A DNA stretch of 64,000 bases from Plantactinospora soyae (GCF_014874095.1 NZ_JADBEB010000001.1:4712001-4776000), one strand, 5' to 3'; shown: positions 50,852-59,924, numbered from the stretch's first letter. Notes: generated by a model not told the origin, from the sequence alone. Made by a program: numbers and translations.

Positions 50852-51748
50852 TCATGCACGCTCCCGACGACCGGCCCGGAAGGCGCCCGGACTGTGCCCT
50901 ACCTCCCGCTGGAAGAACCGGCCGAAGTTCGTCGGTTCGGGGAAGCCGAGGCGCCGACCGACCTCGGCGACCGGGAGATCGGTCGCGGCGAGCAGCCGCC
51001 GGGCCTCCAACGCCACCCGGTCGTCGATGACCTGCTTGGCGCTGCGTCCGGTGGCGGCCAGGCAGGCCCGGGTGAGGGTACGCACCGAGCACTCCAGCCG
51101 GCCGGCATAGTCCTCGACCCGCCGGGTCTGCCCGTACGAGCGCTCGACCTCGTGCCGCAGCCGCCAGAAGTTGCCGGCGTCATCCCGTACCGGAAGGCGG
51201 CTCGGCGCGGGGTCGAGGGCCGGCGGGGCCTCCGGGGCCGGGCTGGCCGGCAGTAGTGCCAGGCGCAGCAGCAGGACGGCGAGCTGGTGTCGCAGCAGGT
51301 CGGCGGCGAGACTGTCGCCTCGGTGCCGCTGACAGTCCACCACCAGCTGGCTGACCTCGTTGATCACGGCGTCCTCGTCCTCACCGGCGAGCTGCCAGTA
51401 GCCGACGCCGAACGGCGGTGCGACGCGCACGGCCCCGAGTCCGCCCATGGCCTCCGGAGCCCAGGAGACCATGATCGCGTCGAGCCCGGCCGGCCCGCCG
51501 TGTCGGAGGACCTGACCGGGCTGGACCCAGAGCAGGGAACCGGGCCGGCACGGGTACGTCCGAAAATCGACCTCCTGCGCCCCGTGTCCGACCGTGACCA
51601 GGATGAGCAGATGCCGGTCGAGCAGCAGTGGACGCTGCGACCCGGGATCGAGCGAGAAGTCGCGCAGGGTGAGGGTGCGAATGCCGGCCCATTCGGGCGG
51701 GGGCGGCGACTCACCCGGGTCGCTGGGAAACTGACCGAATCGGACCAT
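50852..51748 (-). CDS. AraC-family transcriptional regulator
   Basis: 298 residues. The N-terminal cupin-like sensing domain (about 20-150) has DFRTYPCRPGSLLWVQPGQV and LDAIMVSWAPEA. The C-terminal AraC domain has YAGRLECSVRTLTRACLAAT and AEVGRRLGFPEPTNFGRFFQ, the two HTH motifs. Its stop is seven bases from the Rrf2 start; the two form one operon. Target unknown. Confidence 0.87.
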   Translation of the reverse strand: MVRFGQFPSDPGESPPPPEWAGIRTLTLRDFSLDPGSQRPLLLDRHLLILVTVGHGAQEVDFRTYPCRPGSLLWVQPGQVLRHGGPAGLDAIMVSWAPEAMGGLGAVRVAPPFGVGYWQLAGEDEDAVINEVSQLVVDCQRHRGDSLAADLLRHQLAVLLLRLALLPASPAPEAPPALDPAPSRLPVRDDAGNFWRLRHEVERSYGQTRRVEDYAGRLECSVRTLTRACLAATGRSAKQVIDDRVALEARRLLAATDLPVAEVGRRLGFPEPTNFGRFFQREVGHSPGAFRAGRRERA

Positions 51749-52050
51749 CCCCTGGGACGTTAGCCGTCGGCGGCTCCCCGCGCACCCCTCCGCGCCGCCG
51801 ATCCGGGCTCAGCCGAGCGGGGGGAGGTCGCGGAGCAGTTCGGACTCCGCAGATAGCTGCCCGGTGGAGGCCGTCGACCGGCGGCACACATCGACGCTCG
51901 ACGTTGACCGTAGCCGTCGAAGATCGGTAACCTGACCTCGGTCCGGGCTGGCCACGACGCGCGGGTACGCAGGCAGACCACGCATGACCCCCACCCGTTC
52001 TGCCCGTCCGACAACGATTCGGACGCGGAGGAATCCCAGGAGATTCGCTC
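51749..52050. other. 302-bp gap before the GH44 gene
   Basis: No gene can be supported here on either strand. The last bases hold the RBS (AGGAG) of the GH44 gene. No palindrome matching the CTTAACCGGTT motif of the GH5 gene was found. Confidence 0.6.
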
Positions 52051-54225
52051 ATGCGCCGCAGACCCGTCCTGCCGCTCTTCGTCAGCGCGTCACTTCTCGT
52101 CAGCGCGTCGCTCGTCGGCGCCGGAGGAGCCCCCGTCCTCGCCACCGGGCCGGCCCCCGCCGAACCCGGGCCGACGCTCGAGGTCGACCTCGCCGCCGAC
52201 CGGCACCCGATCAGTCCGCACATCTACGGCATGAACTTCACCGACGAGGCCCTGGCCGAGGAACTGGCCCTGCCAGTACGGCGCTGGGGCGGCAACGCCA
52301 CCACCCGCTACCACTACCGGTACGACACCACCAACCGCGCCTCGGACTGGTTCTTCGAGAACATCACCGAGGCCAACGACAATCCCGAGGCGCTGCCGGA
52401 CGGCTCGTCCACGGACCGCTTCGTCGAGCAGGACCGGCGTACCGGCACCGACACGGTGCTCACCGTTCCGTTGATCGGCTGGGCGCCGAAGGCCCGGGAC
52501 GGCTCGTGCGGCTTCTCGGTCGCCAAGTACGGCCCACAGCAGAGCACCGACGAGTGGCGCCCCGACTGTGGCAACGGGGTCCGGCCCGACGGCACGCCGG
52601 TGACCGGCAACGACCCGCTGGACACCAGCGTGCCGGTCGGCCCGGAGTACGTCCGGGAGTGGCTCGGCCACCTCACCGCCAAGTACGGCACGGCGGCCGA
52701 GGGCGGGGTCAAGTTCTACAACCTGGACAACGAGCCGGACATCTGGCACTCCACCCACCGGGACGTACACCCGACCGGGGCGAGTTCGGTGGAACTGCGC
52801 GACCAGGCGTACGCGATCGGCGCGGCGGTCAAGGAGGCCGACCCGACGGCGGCGACGCTCGGCCCGGTCGGGTGGGGCTGGACCTCGTGGGACCACTCGG
52901 GACTGGACCAGGAGGTCTGCGGGCGTACGGGGTGCTGGGCGAACCCGCCCGACCGGCCGGCCCGGGACGGGCTGCCGTTCACCACCTGGTACCTGCAACA
53001 GATGAAGAAGTACGACGACGAGCACCGGCAGCGGGTGCTGGACTACTTCGACATGCACTTCTACCCGCAGGCCTCCGGGGTCGCGTTCGGCAACGGCAAC
53101 GACCCGGCCACCAACGCGCTGCGGCTGCGTTCGACCCGGGCGCTCTGGGATCCGTCGTACACCGACGAGAGCTGGATCAACACCCAGGTCCGGCTGGTAC
53201 CCCGGATGAAGGAACTGGTCGCGGCGAACTACCCGGGTACGAAGACGGCGGTCACCGAGTACAACTGGGGCGCGCTGGACCACATCAACGGGGCGTTGAC
53301 CCAGGCCGACGTACTCGGGATCTTCGGTCGGGAGGGGCTGGACCTGGCGACGCTCTGGGCCCCGCCGGGCGCGACCCAGCCGGGCGCGTACGCCTTCCGG
53401 ATGTACCGCAACTACGACGGCGCGGGCGGCCGGTTCGGTGATGTCGGAGTCCGGGCGACAAGTGCGGACCAGGAGAAGCTCTCCGTCTACGCGGCTGAGC
53501 GCTCCGCGGACGGTGCCCTCACCGTTCTGGTGGTGAACAAGAGCGGCGTGGAGCAGACCAGCCAGTTGTCGCTGCGCGGCCGGACGGCGTCGACCGCCAA
53601 GGTCTACCGGTACGGCGCCGCCGACCTCACCTCGATCGTCCGCGCGCCCGACCAGCAGATCCAGGTGCCGCCACCGGTGGCCGGAGCGCCCAGCGGCTAC
53701 CTGACTCACAGCTACCCGGCCGACTCGGTGACCCTGTTCGTGGTGGACCGGCCGGCTCCACCGACGCCGTCGCTGACGGTCGGGTACCGGAACCTGGACC
53801 GGTCGCCGGCGGACGCCGAGATCAGGCCGGCGATCCGGTTGGAGAACTCCGGCACCGTGCCGGTCAACCTGTCCCGGGTCACCGTCCGTTACTGGTTCAC
53901 CCGGGACTCCGACCGGAGCCCGGTGCAGGCAGGGTGCGACCGGGCCACGCTCGGCTGCGCCAAGGTCACCCGGCGGGTGGTGGCGCTGTCGACGCCCCGC
54001 CCCGGCGCGGACGGCTACCTGGAGGTCGGATTCACCCCGGAGGCCGGGGTGATGTCGACGGCCGGGCAGGTCGGTCCGGTCGAACTGCGGCTCCGGAAGG
54101 CGGACCGGTCCCGGTTCTCCGAGCCGGACGACCACAGCTGGCGGCCCGCAAGGCCGAACTTCGAGGCCAGCACCCGGATCACCGTCCATCTGGACGGGGT
54201 ACGGATCGCCGGAGTCGAGCCGTAG
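52051..54225 (+). CDS. Secreted GH44 endoglucanase/xyloglucanase with CBM3
   Basis: 724 residues. Signal peptide to about 34. GH44 barrel: HIYGMNF, RRWGGNATTRYHYRYDTTNR, SDWFFENI, catalytic acid Glu228 in NLDNEPDIW, GPVGWGWTSW, DMHFYP, nucleophile Glu403 in VTEYNWG and a beta-sandwich after it. The last 150 residues (SLTVGYRNLDRSPADAEIRP, IRLENSGTVPVNLSRVTVRY) are a CBM3 cellulose-binding module. Family 44 cuts beta-1,4 links in xyloglucan, CMC or lichenan. Together with GH5 at 30.6 kb it points to a plant-litter lifestyle. Confidence 0.88.
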   Translation: MRRRPVLPLFVSASLLVSASLVGAGGAPVLATGPAPAEPGPTLEVDLAADRHPISPHIYGMNFTDEALAEELALPVRRWGGNATTRYHYRYDTTNRASDWFFENITEANDNPEALPDGSSTDRFVEQDRRTGTDTVLTVPLIGWAPKARDGSCGFSVAKYGPQQSTDEWRPDCGNGVRPDGTPVTGNDPLDTSVPVGPEYVREWLGHLTAKYGTAAEGGVKFYNLDNEPDIWHSTHRDVHPTGASSVELRDQAYAIGAAVKEADPTAATLGPVGWGWTSWDHSGLDQEVCGRTGCWANPPDRPARDGLPFTTWYLQQMKKYDDEHRQRVLDYFDMHFYPQASGVAFGNGNDPATNALRLRSTRALWDPSYTDESWINTQVRLVPRMKELVAANYPGTKTAVTEYNWGALDHINGALTQADVLGIFGREGLDLATLWAPPGATQPGAYAFRMYRNYDGAGGRFGDVGVRATSADQEKLSVYAAERSADGALTVLVVNKSGVEQTSQLSLRGRTASTAKVYRYGAADLTSIVRAPDQQIQVPPPVAGAPSGYLTHSYPADSVTLFVVDRPAPPTPSLTVGYRNLDRSPADAEIRPAIRLENSGTVPVNLSRVTVRYWFTRDSDRSPVQAGCDRATLGCAKVTRRVVALSTPRPGADGYLEVGFTPEAGVMSTAGQVGPVELRLRKADRSRFSEPDDHSWRPARPNFEASTRITVHLDGVRIAGVEP

Positions 54226-54317
54226 CGGCGGCTCGGCCGATCCTTGGCGTGGCGGGGGATCCGCCTCACCGGGGTTCGCCGGGCCGGGGGTTGTTCCGGC
54301 GGGCGGCCACGGTTATG

Positions 54318-54331
54318 TTACCGAACGGTAA
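54318..54331. promoter_or_regulatory. TetR-like operator before the SDR gene
   Basis: TTACCG-AA-CGGTAA, a 6-2-6 dyad. This form is typical of TetR regulators of fatty-acid and alcohol catabolism in actinomycetes. No TetR gene lies next to it. Confidence 0.5.
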
Positions 54332-54388
54332 GTGAATCGGGTCGGCATCGTCGCCGGGAGGCGGCGGTCCATCGTCGAAGAGGTGTGC

Positions 54389-55165
54389 ATGCCAGGTCTG
54401 TTCTCGGTCGAGGACAAGGCGGTGCTGGTCACCGGCGGCACCCGGGGGATCGGTCTGATGATCGCCCAGGGCTTCGTCGAGGCCGGAGCGAAGGTGATCA
54501 TTTCGTCCCGCAAACCGGACGTCTGCACCGAGGCCGCCGAGCGGCTCTCCGCGTACGGCAGCTGCGTCGCGATCCCGGCTGACATCTCGACGACGGCCGG
54601 GGCGAGCCGGCTCGCCGAGGAGGTGCTGGCGCAGGTGCCGGCGCTGGACGTACTGGTCAACAACGCCGGTGCGACCTGGGGGGCGCCGCTGGAGGCGTAT
54701 CCGGAGAGCGCCTTCGACAAGCTCTGGGCGGTCAACGTCAAGGCGGTCTTCCAGTTGACCACCGCGCTGCTGCCCGCGCTCCGGGCCTCGGCGAGCGCCG
54801 ACGACCCGGCCAGGGTGATCAACATCGGCTCGATCGACGGCATCCGGGTGCCGTGGATGGAGGTGTACGCCTACTCGGCCACCAAGGCCGCCGTGCACAT
54901 GCTGACCCGTAGCCTGGCCCACCAGCTCGCTCCCGAGCACATCACGGTCAACGCGATCGCCCCGGGACCGTTCGAGAGCAAGATGATGGCGTTCGCGCTC
55001 GACGATCCGGCCACCCGGGCCACGATCGAGCATCAGGTGCCACTCGGCCGGATCGGTCGTCCCGACGACATGGCCGGGGCCGCGATCTACCTCGCCTCGC
55101 GAGCCGGCGCGTACCTCACCGGAGCGGTCATCCCGGTCGACGGCGGCATCACCACGCACGGCTGA
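54389..55165 (+). CDS. Short-chain dehydrogenase/reductase (SDR)
   Basis: 258 residues from ATG 54389. Classical SDR: nucleotide loop TGGTRGIG, VLVNNAGATWG, INIGSIDGI (Ser), YAYSATKAAV (YxxxK; Tyr and Lys) and NAIAPGPFESKM. The end VIPVDGGITTHG is family-like. It reduces or oxidises a carbonyl/alcohol with NAD(P)H; it resembles enzymes annotated as 3-oxoacyl-ACP reductases or gluconate dehydrogenases. A TetR-type operator lies upstream. Confidence 0.87.
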   Translation: MPGLFSVEDKAVLVTGGTRGIGLMIAQGFVEAGAKVIISSRKPDVCTEAAERLSAYGSCVAIPADISTTAGASRLAEEVLAQVPALDVLVNNAGATWGAPLEAYPESAFDKLWAVNVKAVFQLTTALLPALRASASADDPARVINIGSIDGIRVPWMEVYAYSATKAAVHMLTRSLAHQLAPEHITVNAIAPGPFESKMMAFALDDPATRATIEHQVPLGRIGRPDDMAGAAIYLASRAGAYLTGAVIPVDGGITTHG

Positions 55166-55168
55166 CAT

Positions 55169-55222
55169 GTTAGGAAGGGCCCCCGCATAGCGCTTTTTGT
55201 AGATGAAGGGGCCCTTCCTAAC
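55169..55222. repeat. Micromonosporaceae-type interspersed hairpin, copy 2
   Basis: GTTAGGAAGGGCCCC (55169-55183) pairs perfectly with GGGGCCCTTCCTAAC (55208-55222), with a 24-base loop (CGCATAGCGCTTTTTG...). It lies between convergent genes (SDR stop 55165 and SsgA stop 55316), so it may serve as a terminator. Copy 1 is at 48796. Confidence 0.85.
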
Positions 55223-55315
55223 ACCAAAACGGGCGCCGCGCGGACTCGGCAGGTCCGCGCGGCGTGGTGATCTTTCCCGGTACGGCCGCTCGTCGAGCGG
55301 CCGGCGGGTTGTCGG

Positions 55316-55747
55316 TCAGCGACCGGCCAGGAGCCGGTTGACGGCGGTGTCGACGTCGAGGTGATCCCCCTCCCGGCCCCGGGGCACCACCACGTACGTC
55401 CGGCGCAGGAACCTGACCAGAACGCTCCGTGGCACCTCGAACAGTGCGTTGCCGTCCGGCGACGAGAGCGCGAGCGCGACGAAGTCGCCGCGGGGCGTGG
55501 CCCACGGCCAGACCCGGACGTCGCCGATGCCGGCTGGCTCGTCGAGGCCGGTGACGAGCAGTTCCCGCGCGAAGGACCAGCTGACCGCTTCGCCTCCGGC
55601 GGATTCCGCATGGAACAGGACATGGACCGCATACGGGTCGGCTGGGTCGTAGCGCAGACTGGCGCGCACGGGCAGGGCCGTGGCGTCAGGTGCAACGAGC
55701 CTTAACGACGTCTCGACCTCGACCGTGGTCGGTCGGATGACACTCAT
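55316..55747 (-). CDS. SsgA/SsgB-family sporulation and cell-division regulator
   Basis: The ATG at 55747 gives 143 residues; the frame continues upstream, but only GGGGAG near the ATG supports this start. Recognisable: MSVIRPTTVEVETSLRLVAP, VRASLRYDPADPYAVHVLFH, SWSFARELLVTGLDEPAGIG, RVWPWA and EVPRSVLVRFLRRTYVVVPR. SsgA-like proteins position FtsZ and control spore-wall synthesis in actinomycetes. Without a tree I cannot say whether it is SsgB or another paralogue. Confidence 0.85.
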   Translation of the reverse strand: MSVIRPTTVEVETSLRLVAPDATALPVRASLRYDPADPYAVHVLFHAESAGGEAVSWSFARELLVTGLDEPAGIGDVRVWPWATPRGDFVALALSSPDGNALFEVPRSVLVRFLRRTYVVVPRGREGDHLDVDTAVNRLLAGR

Positions 55748-56022
55748 GGACGTTCTCCCCCCGGCACCGCTGCGGGACGTACGTGTCCCGCTTTTCCCAT
55801 CCTCTGGTGCTACTTCATGGTTACGCTCCGCCATACGCTGATATCACCCAGTAGTGGGAAGAGGTTTCCTAGCTACCGATCGAAATCGAATCTTTATGTA
55901 GGATGTCCAGTTCTGCCCAGGTACTCGATCCCACCCGACGCCAGGTGGTTCAGCCGTCGACTCACTCCGGTAACGTCCAGTCGTCCTGTTGAGTGACGGG
56001 CCGGGCCACACTGGGGGTTGAA

Positions 56023-56640
56023 ATGGCTACGAAACCATCCTCAATGGAGAAAGCGGCTCCAACAGGGGCGTCGAGGGTGAACGGGGCCGGCGCCGGGGTC
56101 CGCTCCGGTGTTCCGGGGACGGTCGAGGAGCGGAGGTACGACGTGCCGGACGACGAGCGCGTCACGCGGGGGGAGTGGTCGGGGTCCGGTCCGGAGACGG
56201 GGACGGACGTCGACGCCGAGGAGCCACTGGACCCGTTCGTGCTGGAGACCCGTCGACAGCGGGTACGCACCACGCTGGAGATCATCCGAGCCAATCCCAC
56301 CGGCCGGATCGCGTTGAAGGTCTTCGTGGCGGTCGCCGGTGCGATCGTCGTCACTCTCGGTCTCGCGTTGATTCCATTGCCGGGGCCGGGCTGGCTGATC
56401 GTCATCGGCGGTCTGGGTATCTGGGCGGTGGAGTTCCACTGGGCCAAACGGCTGCTCAACTTCACCCGTAGGCACGTACAGGGTTGGGCCCGTTGGGTAC
56501 GCGACCAGTCACTCTTGGTGCGGCTCGTTATCGGATCGGTCGGTCTGGTCTTCGTCGCCCTCGTGGTCTGGCTGTCGGTGCGGGCCAGTTTCGGGATCGA
56601 TCTCATTGCCCAGGCGATGCACTATATCGCGACCCACTGA
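56023..56640 (+). CDS. TIGR02611-family membrane protein (PGPGW motif)
   Basis: 205 residues from ATG 56023. A disordered N-terminus of about 70 residues precedes RTTLEIIRANPTGRIALKVF, helix 1 (VAVAGAIVVTLGLALIPLPG), the PGPGW motif, helix 2 (LIVIGGLGIWAVEFHWAKRL) and a last helix (LVRLVIGSVGLVFVALVVWL). This is a widespread actinobacterial family without a known function. It lies just before the tRNA-Val gene. Confidence 0.8.
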   Translation: MATKPSSMEKAAPTGASRVNGAGAGVRSGVPGTVEERRYDVPDDERVTRGEWSGSGPETGTDVDAEEPLDPFVLETRRQRVRTTLEIIRANPTGRIALKVFVAVAGAIVVTLGLALIPLPGPGWLIVIGGLGIWAVEFHWAKRLLNFTRRHVQGWARWVRDQSLLVRLVIGSVGLVFVALVVWLSVRASFGIDLIAQAMHYIATH

Positions 56641-56690
56641 CCCCGGAGATGCGCGACGGCGAGCCGATCAGGTACAGTCGTCCGCGCTGA

Positions 56691-56762
56691 GGGCGATTAG
56701 CTCAGCGGGAGAGCGCTTCGTTCACACCGAAGAGGTCACTGGTTCGATCCCAGTATCGCCCA
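56691..56762 (+). tRNA. tRNA-Val (anticodon CAC)
   Basis: 72 bases that fold as a cloverleaf. The acceptor stem GGGCGAT/ATCGCCC, D-arm AGCTCAGCGGGAGAGC, anticodon arm CTTCG-TTCACAC-CGAAG with CAC at the anticodon, and T-arm CTGG-TTCGATC-CCAG are all present. The discriminator base is A; CCA is not encoded. A broken integrase lies 75 bases downstream, a usual arrangement for elements that integrate at tRNA 3' ends. Confidence 0.95.
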
Positions 56763-56837
56763 CGCAGGTCAAAGGCCACCTTCCATCGATGAGGGTGGCC
56801 TTTCTGCTGCCCGTACAGCAGGGAAGTACAGCAGTAG

Positions 56838-57702
56838 TCAGCCATCGAGGGACTCACCAGGCCGGTTGAGCGCTTCGCGGGTCGCCTTGGACGACACCTG
56901 TGTGTAGATGTCCATCGTGATCGAGAATTTGGCGTGCCGAAGTATCTGCATCACTACCCGGGGATGCACGTCGAGGTCCGCCAGCAGCGACGCGCAGATC
57001 CGACGGGCGTCATCTGCTTCGGTGCTGCTCAGCTGTAGTGCCTTCACGCAGATTTCCGGCAAGGGCAGGACCGCGTCTGATGCCTGCGTCTTCGTGTCGC
57101 GGTGCAGGAGTTGGCCATGGACCGTTGTAACTGGTGCCCAACGGTCAGCTCTCCCGCGTCCAGGTCGACGTTGTCCCAGGTGAGTCCGAGCGTTTCTCCC
57201 TTGCGTAGGCCGACGACGAGGACCAGGGCGTAGGCCGCGTACAGCGGGTCCTCGTCGCGGCGGGCGGACTCCAGGAACTTGCGGACTTCGTCGCTGGACC
57301 AGGATTTGCCACGGTGACGGCGGACCGTGGCGAGCGTGACCGGGATCGCGGGGTTCTTGACGATGAGGTCCTGCGCCTGGGCACGGGAGAGCGCCGCCCG
57401 TAGGGCCGCCCGGATGTCGCTGACCGTACGGGTTGACGGTGTGGACCGGCAAGCACCGGCCGACGGCACAGCAGCGGCGCTTGTGCCGGGGTCGGGCGGA
57501 GTCCTTGCCCTGGGCGCAGCACTGGCAGGTTCGGGCAACCTGGTTGATCCAGGTCTGGCCGTCCCGCGAGTGCAGTCGGTCGAGTCGCTTGTGACCCCAG
57601 ACCCGGGGCGATGTACCGGCGTACGAACGTCTCGCAGGTGGCGTAGGTCAGCGGCGCCCGGTGCGGCTCGATGATCTCAGCCAGCCAGTACGTGAGGAAG
57701 CT
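56838..57702 (-). pseudogene. Tyrosine-family site-specific integrase, decayed
   Basis: Pieces of an actinobacterial integrase occur in three frames: N-terminal LTYWLAEIIEPHRAPLTYAT (near 57700); a Cys-rich linker typical of the family (CQCCAQGKD, RRCCAVGRC near 57500); SAM-like and catalytic start IRAALRAALSRAQAQDLIVK, VVGLRKGETLGLTW (Arg); then the C-terminus LADLDVHPRVVMQILRHAKF and MDIYTQVSS (His, Tyr). The box that should read HDARR has ADDARR, and about 50 residues before it are lost. At least three frameshifts are needed. It is a dead integrase of an AICE or phage inserted at the tRNA-Val; no second att copy was found in the window. Confidence 0.82.
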
Positions 57703-57822
57703 GCAGTTGACTACGGGCGGCAGGCACTCATGTGTGAGCGACAGCCCGGACGCCTGGACCAAAGCCTGGCCGGGCCACGGTCCTACCGCGATGAAACAAG
57801 CAGCCGCTGTCCGTGCGTCTCA

Positions 57823-58344
57823 CTATTGGTCTGTGGCCGCGTTCGGGTGCCGGTGACGCTCGGCGAGTTGCTTCAGGTTGAGCAGCTGGCGTCGAGCCAT
57901 GACCAGGTCACCGATGGACAACCCGAGGGCGGTCAAGCGGTTCGTCTGCATGACGACCTTCAGCAGCAAACGCGTCGCGGTGCGCTCCTGAGGCACGAGG
58001 ACGTAGGACATGAAGGCCGCCATGATGGTGCCCGTCATTTGCTGCCCTGGGTCGACCGAGAGGATCCTGCCCCACTTCCGGCCGCCGGCAGTCGTGAACG
58101 CCTCTCCGACTCGAGGGGCGGGAAGGCCCAGCAACTGTTGAGGCGAGCGGCGGCCGAGGTTGTCCATCCAGTCGTAGGAGTACGGTGCGATCCTCACTTG
58201 GGCGATCCACGGCCAGACCGCTGCGGCGGGCGCTTCGACCCGCACCCCCCGCCAGGCTTGCAAGGCGGGGGAGTCGACGAAGTCGTCGCACGGATAAGGG
58301 CGCAACGTCTCGCTGTCGGTCACGCCCCACCTGTCACCGATCAT
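57823..58344 (-). CDS. SRPBCC-family protein
   Basis: 173 residues with the START-like fold: VRVEAPAAAVWPWIAQVRIA (first strand and helix), YSYDWMDNLGRRSPQQLLGL, PAPRVGEAFTTAGGRKWGRI, YVLVPQERTATRLLLKVVMQ and a long C-terminal helix. Members bind lipids or polyketides. Its 5' end lies near the SRPBCC class usually called polyketide cyclase. It is beside the integrase relic and may be cargo. Confidence 0.72.
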   Translation of the reverse strand: MIGDRWGVTDSETLRPYPCDDFVDSPALQAWRGVRVEAPAAAVWPWIAQVRIAPYSYDWMDNLGRRSPQQLLGLPAPRVGEAFTTAGGRKWGRILSVDPGQQMTGTIMAAFMSYVLVPQERTATRLLLKVVMQTNRLTALGLSIGDLVMARRQLLNLKQLAERHRHPNAATDQ

Positions 58345-58445
58345 GCATCCATCATGCGTCGAGGCCCGACCTCCGCGAATGCCGCACTCCGCGCGGCCAC
58401 GAACTGGCGGAGGACCTATCCAAAGGTCATTCCGGTCATACTGCG

Positions 58446-59123
58446 ATGATGCGGAAAGCGTCAGCAGCGAAGTGGTGCTGCGCGGCGGTAGGTCTTCTCA
58501 TCGCCGGTGCTGCGGTGTGCGGAGGCGATCAACGCAGGGAGGTACGACCGGATCGTAGTGCGTCCACTGACGGCGCGGCACGTACCGCCGAGGTGCTCTG
58601 CGAGGTGAGTGACCTTTCGCCGCAGCCGAGGCGGGACGCACCAACCGAGCCTGAGCTACGGCGGGAGTTCCTGGAGATGGCCGAGGCCGACCAGGCCGAG
58701 CGTACTGGCAAGGTGAACGCCAACAACGACGCGCGCCGGACCGACCGGCTCCGCGACGTCATGGACAAGCACGGCTGGCCGGACGCGCGTTTCGTGGGCG
58801 CGGACGGTGCCAGTGCGGCCTGGCTGATCGCCCAGCACGCCGATCACGATGTCGTGTTTCAGCGTCGGGCTCTGGGACTGATGTGCGTGGCGGTGGCCAC
58901 CGGAACCGCCGACGCGACCGAGTTGGCCTATCTGGAGGATCGGGTCGCGGTGAACTCCGGGCGGCCACAGATCTACGGCACTCAGTTCGGTGGATGCGAG
59001 GATGGACGCCCGGTGCCGAGGCCGATCGCCGACGAGGCCGGGGTACACGAGCGGCGCGCCAAGGTCGGCCTCCAGCCGCTGGACGAGTACCTTGCACAGT
59101 TTCAGGACGCCTGCGACGAATAG
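58446..59123 (+). CDS. DUF6624-like exported protein
   Basis: 225 residues from the ATGATG at 58446. A signal/lipoprotein-like start (KWCCAAVGLLIAGAAVCGG) is followed by a helical domain: LRREFLEMAEADQAERTGKV, RLRDVMDKHGWPDARFVGAD, AAWLIAQHADHDVVFQRRAL, LAYLEDRVAVNSGRPQIYGT. The order GWP...G.DGA.AAW..QHADHD..FQRR matches DUF6624. A related 3-turn motif with AQHADHD conserved suggests a binding function; nothing more is known to me. Confidence 0.7.
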   Translation: MMRKASAAKWCCAAVGLLIAGAAVCGGDQRREVRPDRSASTDGAARTAEVLCEVSDLSPQPRRDAPTEPELRREFLEMAEADQAERTGKVNANNDARRTDRLRDVMDKHGWPDARFVGADGASAAWLIAQHADHDVVFQRRALGLMCVAVATGTADATELAYLEDRVAVNSGRPQIYGTQFGGCEDGRPVPRPIADEAGVHERRAKVGLQPLDEYLAQFQDACDE

Positions 59124-59206
59124 GCGATCCTGGCCGTGTGGCGATGACCTGACCTCGGGCATGCGATGAGCGTCGTGCAACGGGAGTGGATCCCGCGCTC
59201 CGCGCT

Positions 59207-59239
59207 CCGGGGTCCGGGGTCCGGGGTCCGGGGTCCGGG
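59207..59239 (+). repeat. 7-bp tandem repeat (CCGGGGT)
   Basis: Four and a half copies of CCGGGGT run from 59207 to 59239. They lie in the gap between the genes at 59123 and 59396, which otherwise holds nothing I can name. A seven-base unit would shift any frame on slippage. Confidence 0.85.
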
Positions 59240-59395
59240 CAACATGCTTCGACACCAGCCGCCCCAGCCACTCCAGGGTGTCGACCGTACGGTGTGAGCC
59301 GTTTTTTCGGCGGGCAGCGATGCAGCTCACCTGAGTCGAGTTCGTAGAGCTGCCACTCAAGCCGAGAGGACCGGGGCGATCTGCCACCGGGATGT

Positions 59396-59851
59396 TCAGT
59401 CCAAGCAGTGGACCTGCAGGGCGATGTGTTGCAGCTGTGGGCCGCCCGTGGAGCGGTGCAGCACATCCAGTTCGACCCGGTGATGATCGTTCGAGACCGG
59501 GTCCTCGGCTACCCCGGCGAGACAGGTCGGGTAGGTCGAATCGGCATGAATCGTTCCCTCGGCATCTTGCCAGTTTTCCGCGACGATCGAGTAGATGACG
59601 TCACCCTTCAACGGGTCGCGCCGCTCTCCATCGACTTGGAAGGCAATCAGTCGAGTCTGTTCGTTCGACCAGGTCACGGTCCCGACGAGCCGTTCAGTGC
59701 GCGCCACATGTCGATCGCCTGCCAGCCACATACCGCCTGCGCCGAGGATGACTCCGGCGGCGAGTGGGCCGATCACCGCTATGACTCGCCGTCGACGCGG
59801 CGGGGCCGGCGTTTGCCTGGGAGGAACCGCATCGCCGATCGTCATTGCCAT
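59396..59851 (-). CDS. Hypothetical single-TM protein
   Basis: 151 residues. A polar start is followed by one hydrophobic segment (about 24-43, VIAVIGPLAAGVILGAGGMW) and an extracytoplasmic domain with ERLVGTVTWSNEQTRLIAFQ and IVAENWQDAEGTIHADSTYP, ending VELDVLHRSTGGPQLQHIAL. Two Cys may pair. I recognise no family. It is divergent from the VOC-MerR operon. Confidence 0.5.
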   Translation of the reverse strand: MAMTIGDAVPPRQTPAPPRRRRVIAVIGPLAAGVILGAGGMWLAGDRHVARTERLVGTVTWSNEQTRLIAFQVDGERRDPLKGDVIYSIVAENWQDAEGTIHADSTYPTCLAGVAEDPVSNDHHRVELDVLHRSTGGPQLQHIALQVHCLD

Positions 59852-59899
59852 GCGGGCAGGGCACGCACCTGATGTTGTTCCCCTTCGCCGCCGTTGAGG

Positions 59900-59924
59900 T
59901 TGACCCTGACGTAGCGTGAGGGCT
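59900..59924 (+). promoter_or_regulatory. MerR-type operator/promoter before the VOC-MerR operon
   Basis: TTGACCCTGACG followed by TAGCG and the half-site TGAGGGCTCA (59915-59924) forms an interrupted dyad. The first 12 bases are identical to those at 5097. It begins 38 bases before the VOC start. Confidence 0.5.
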
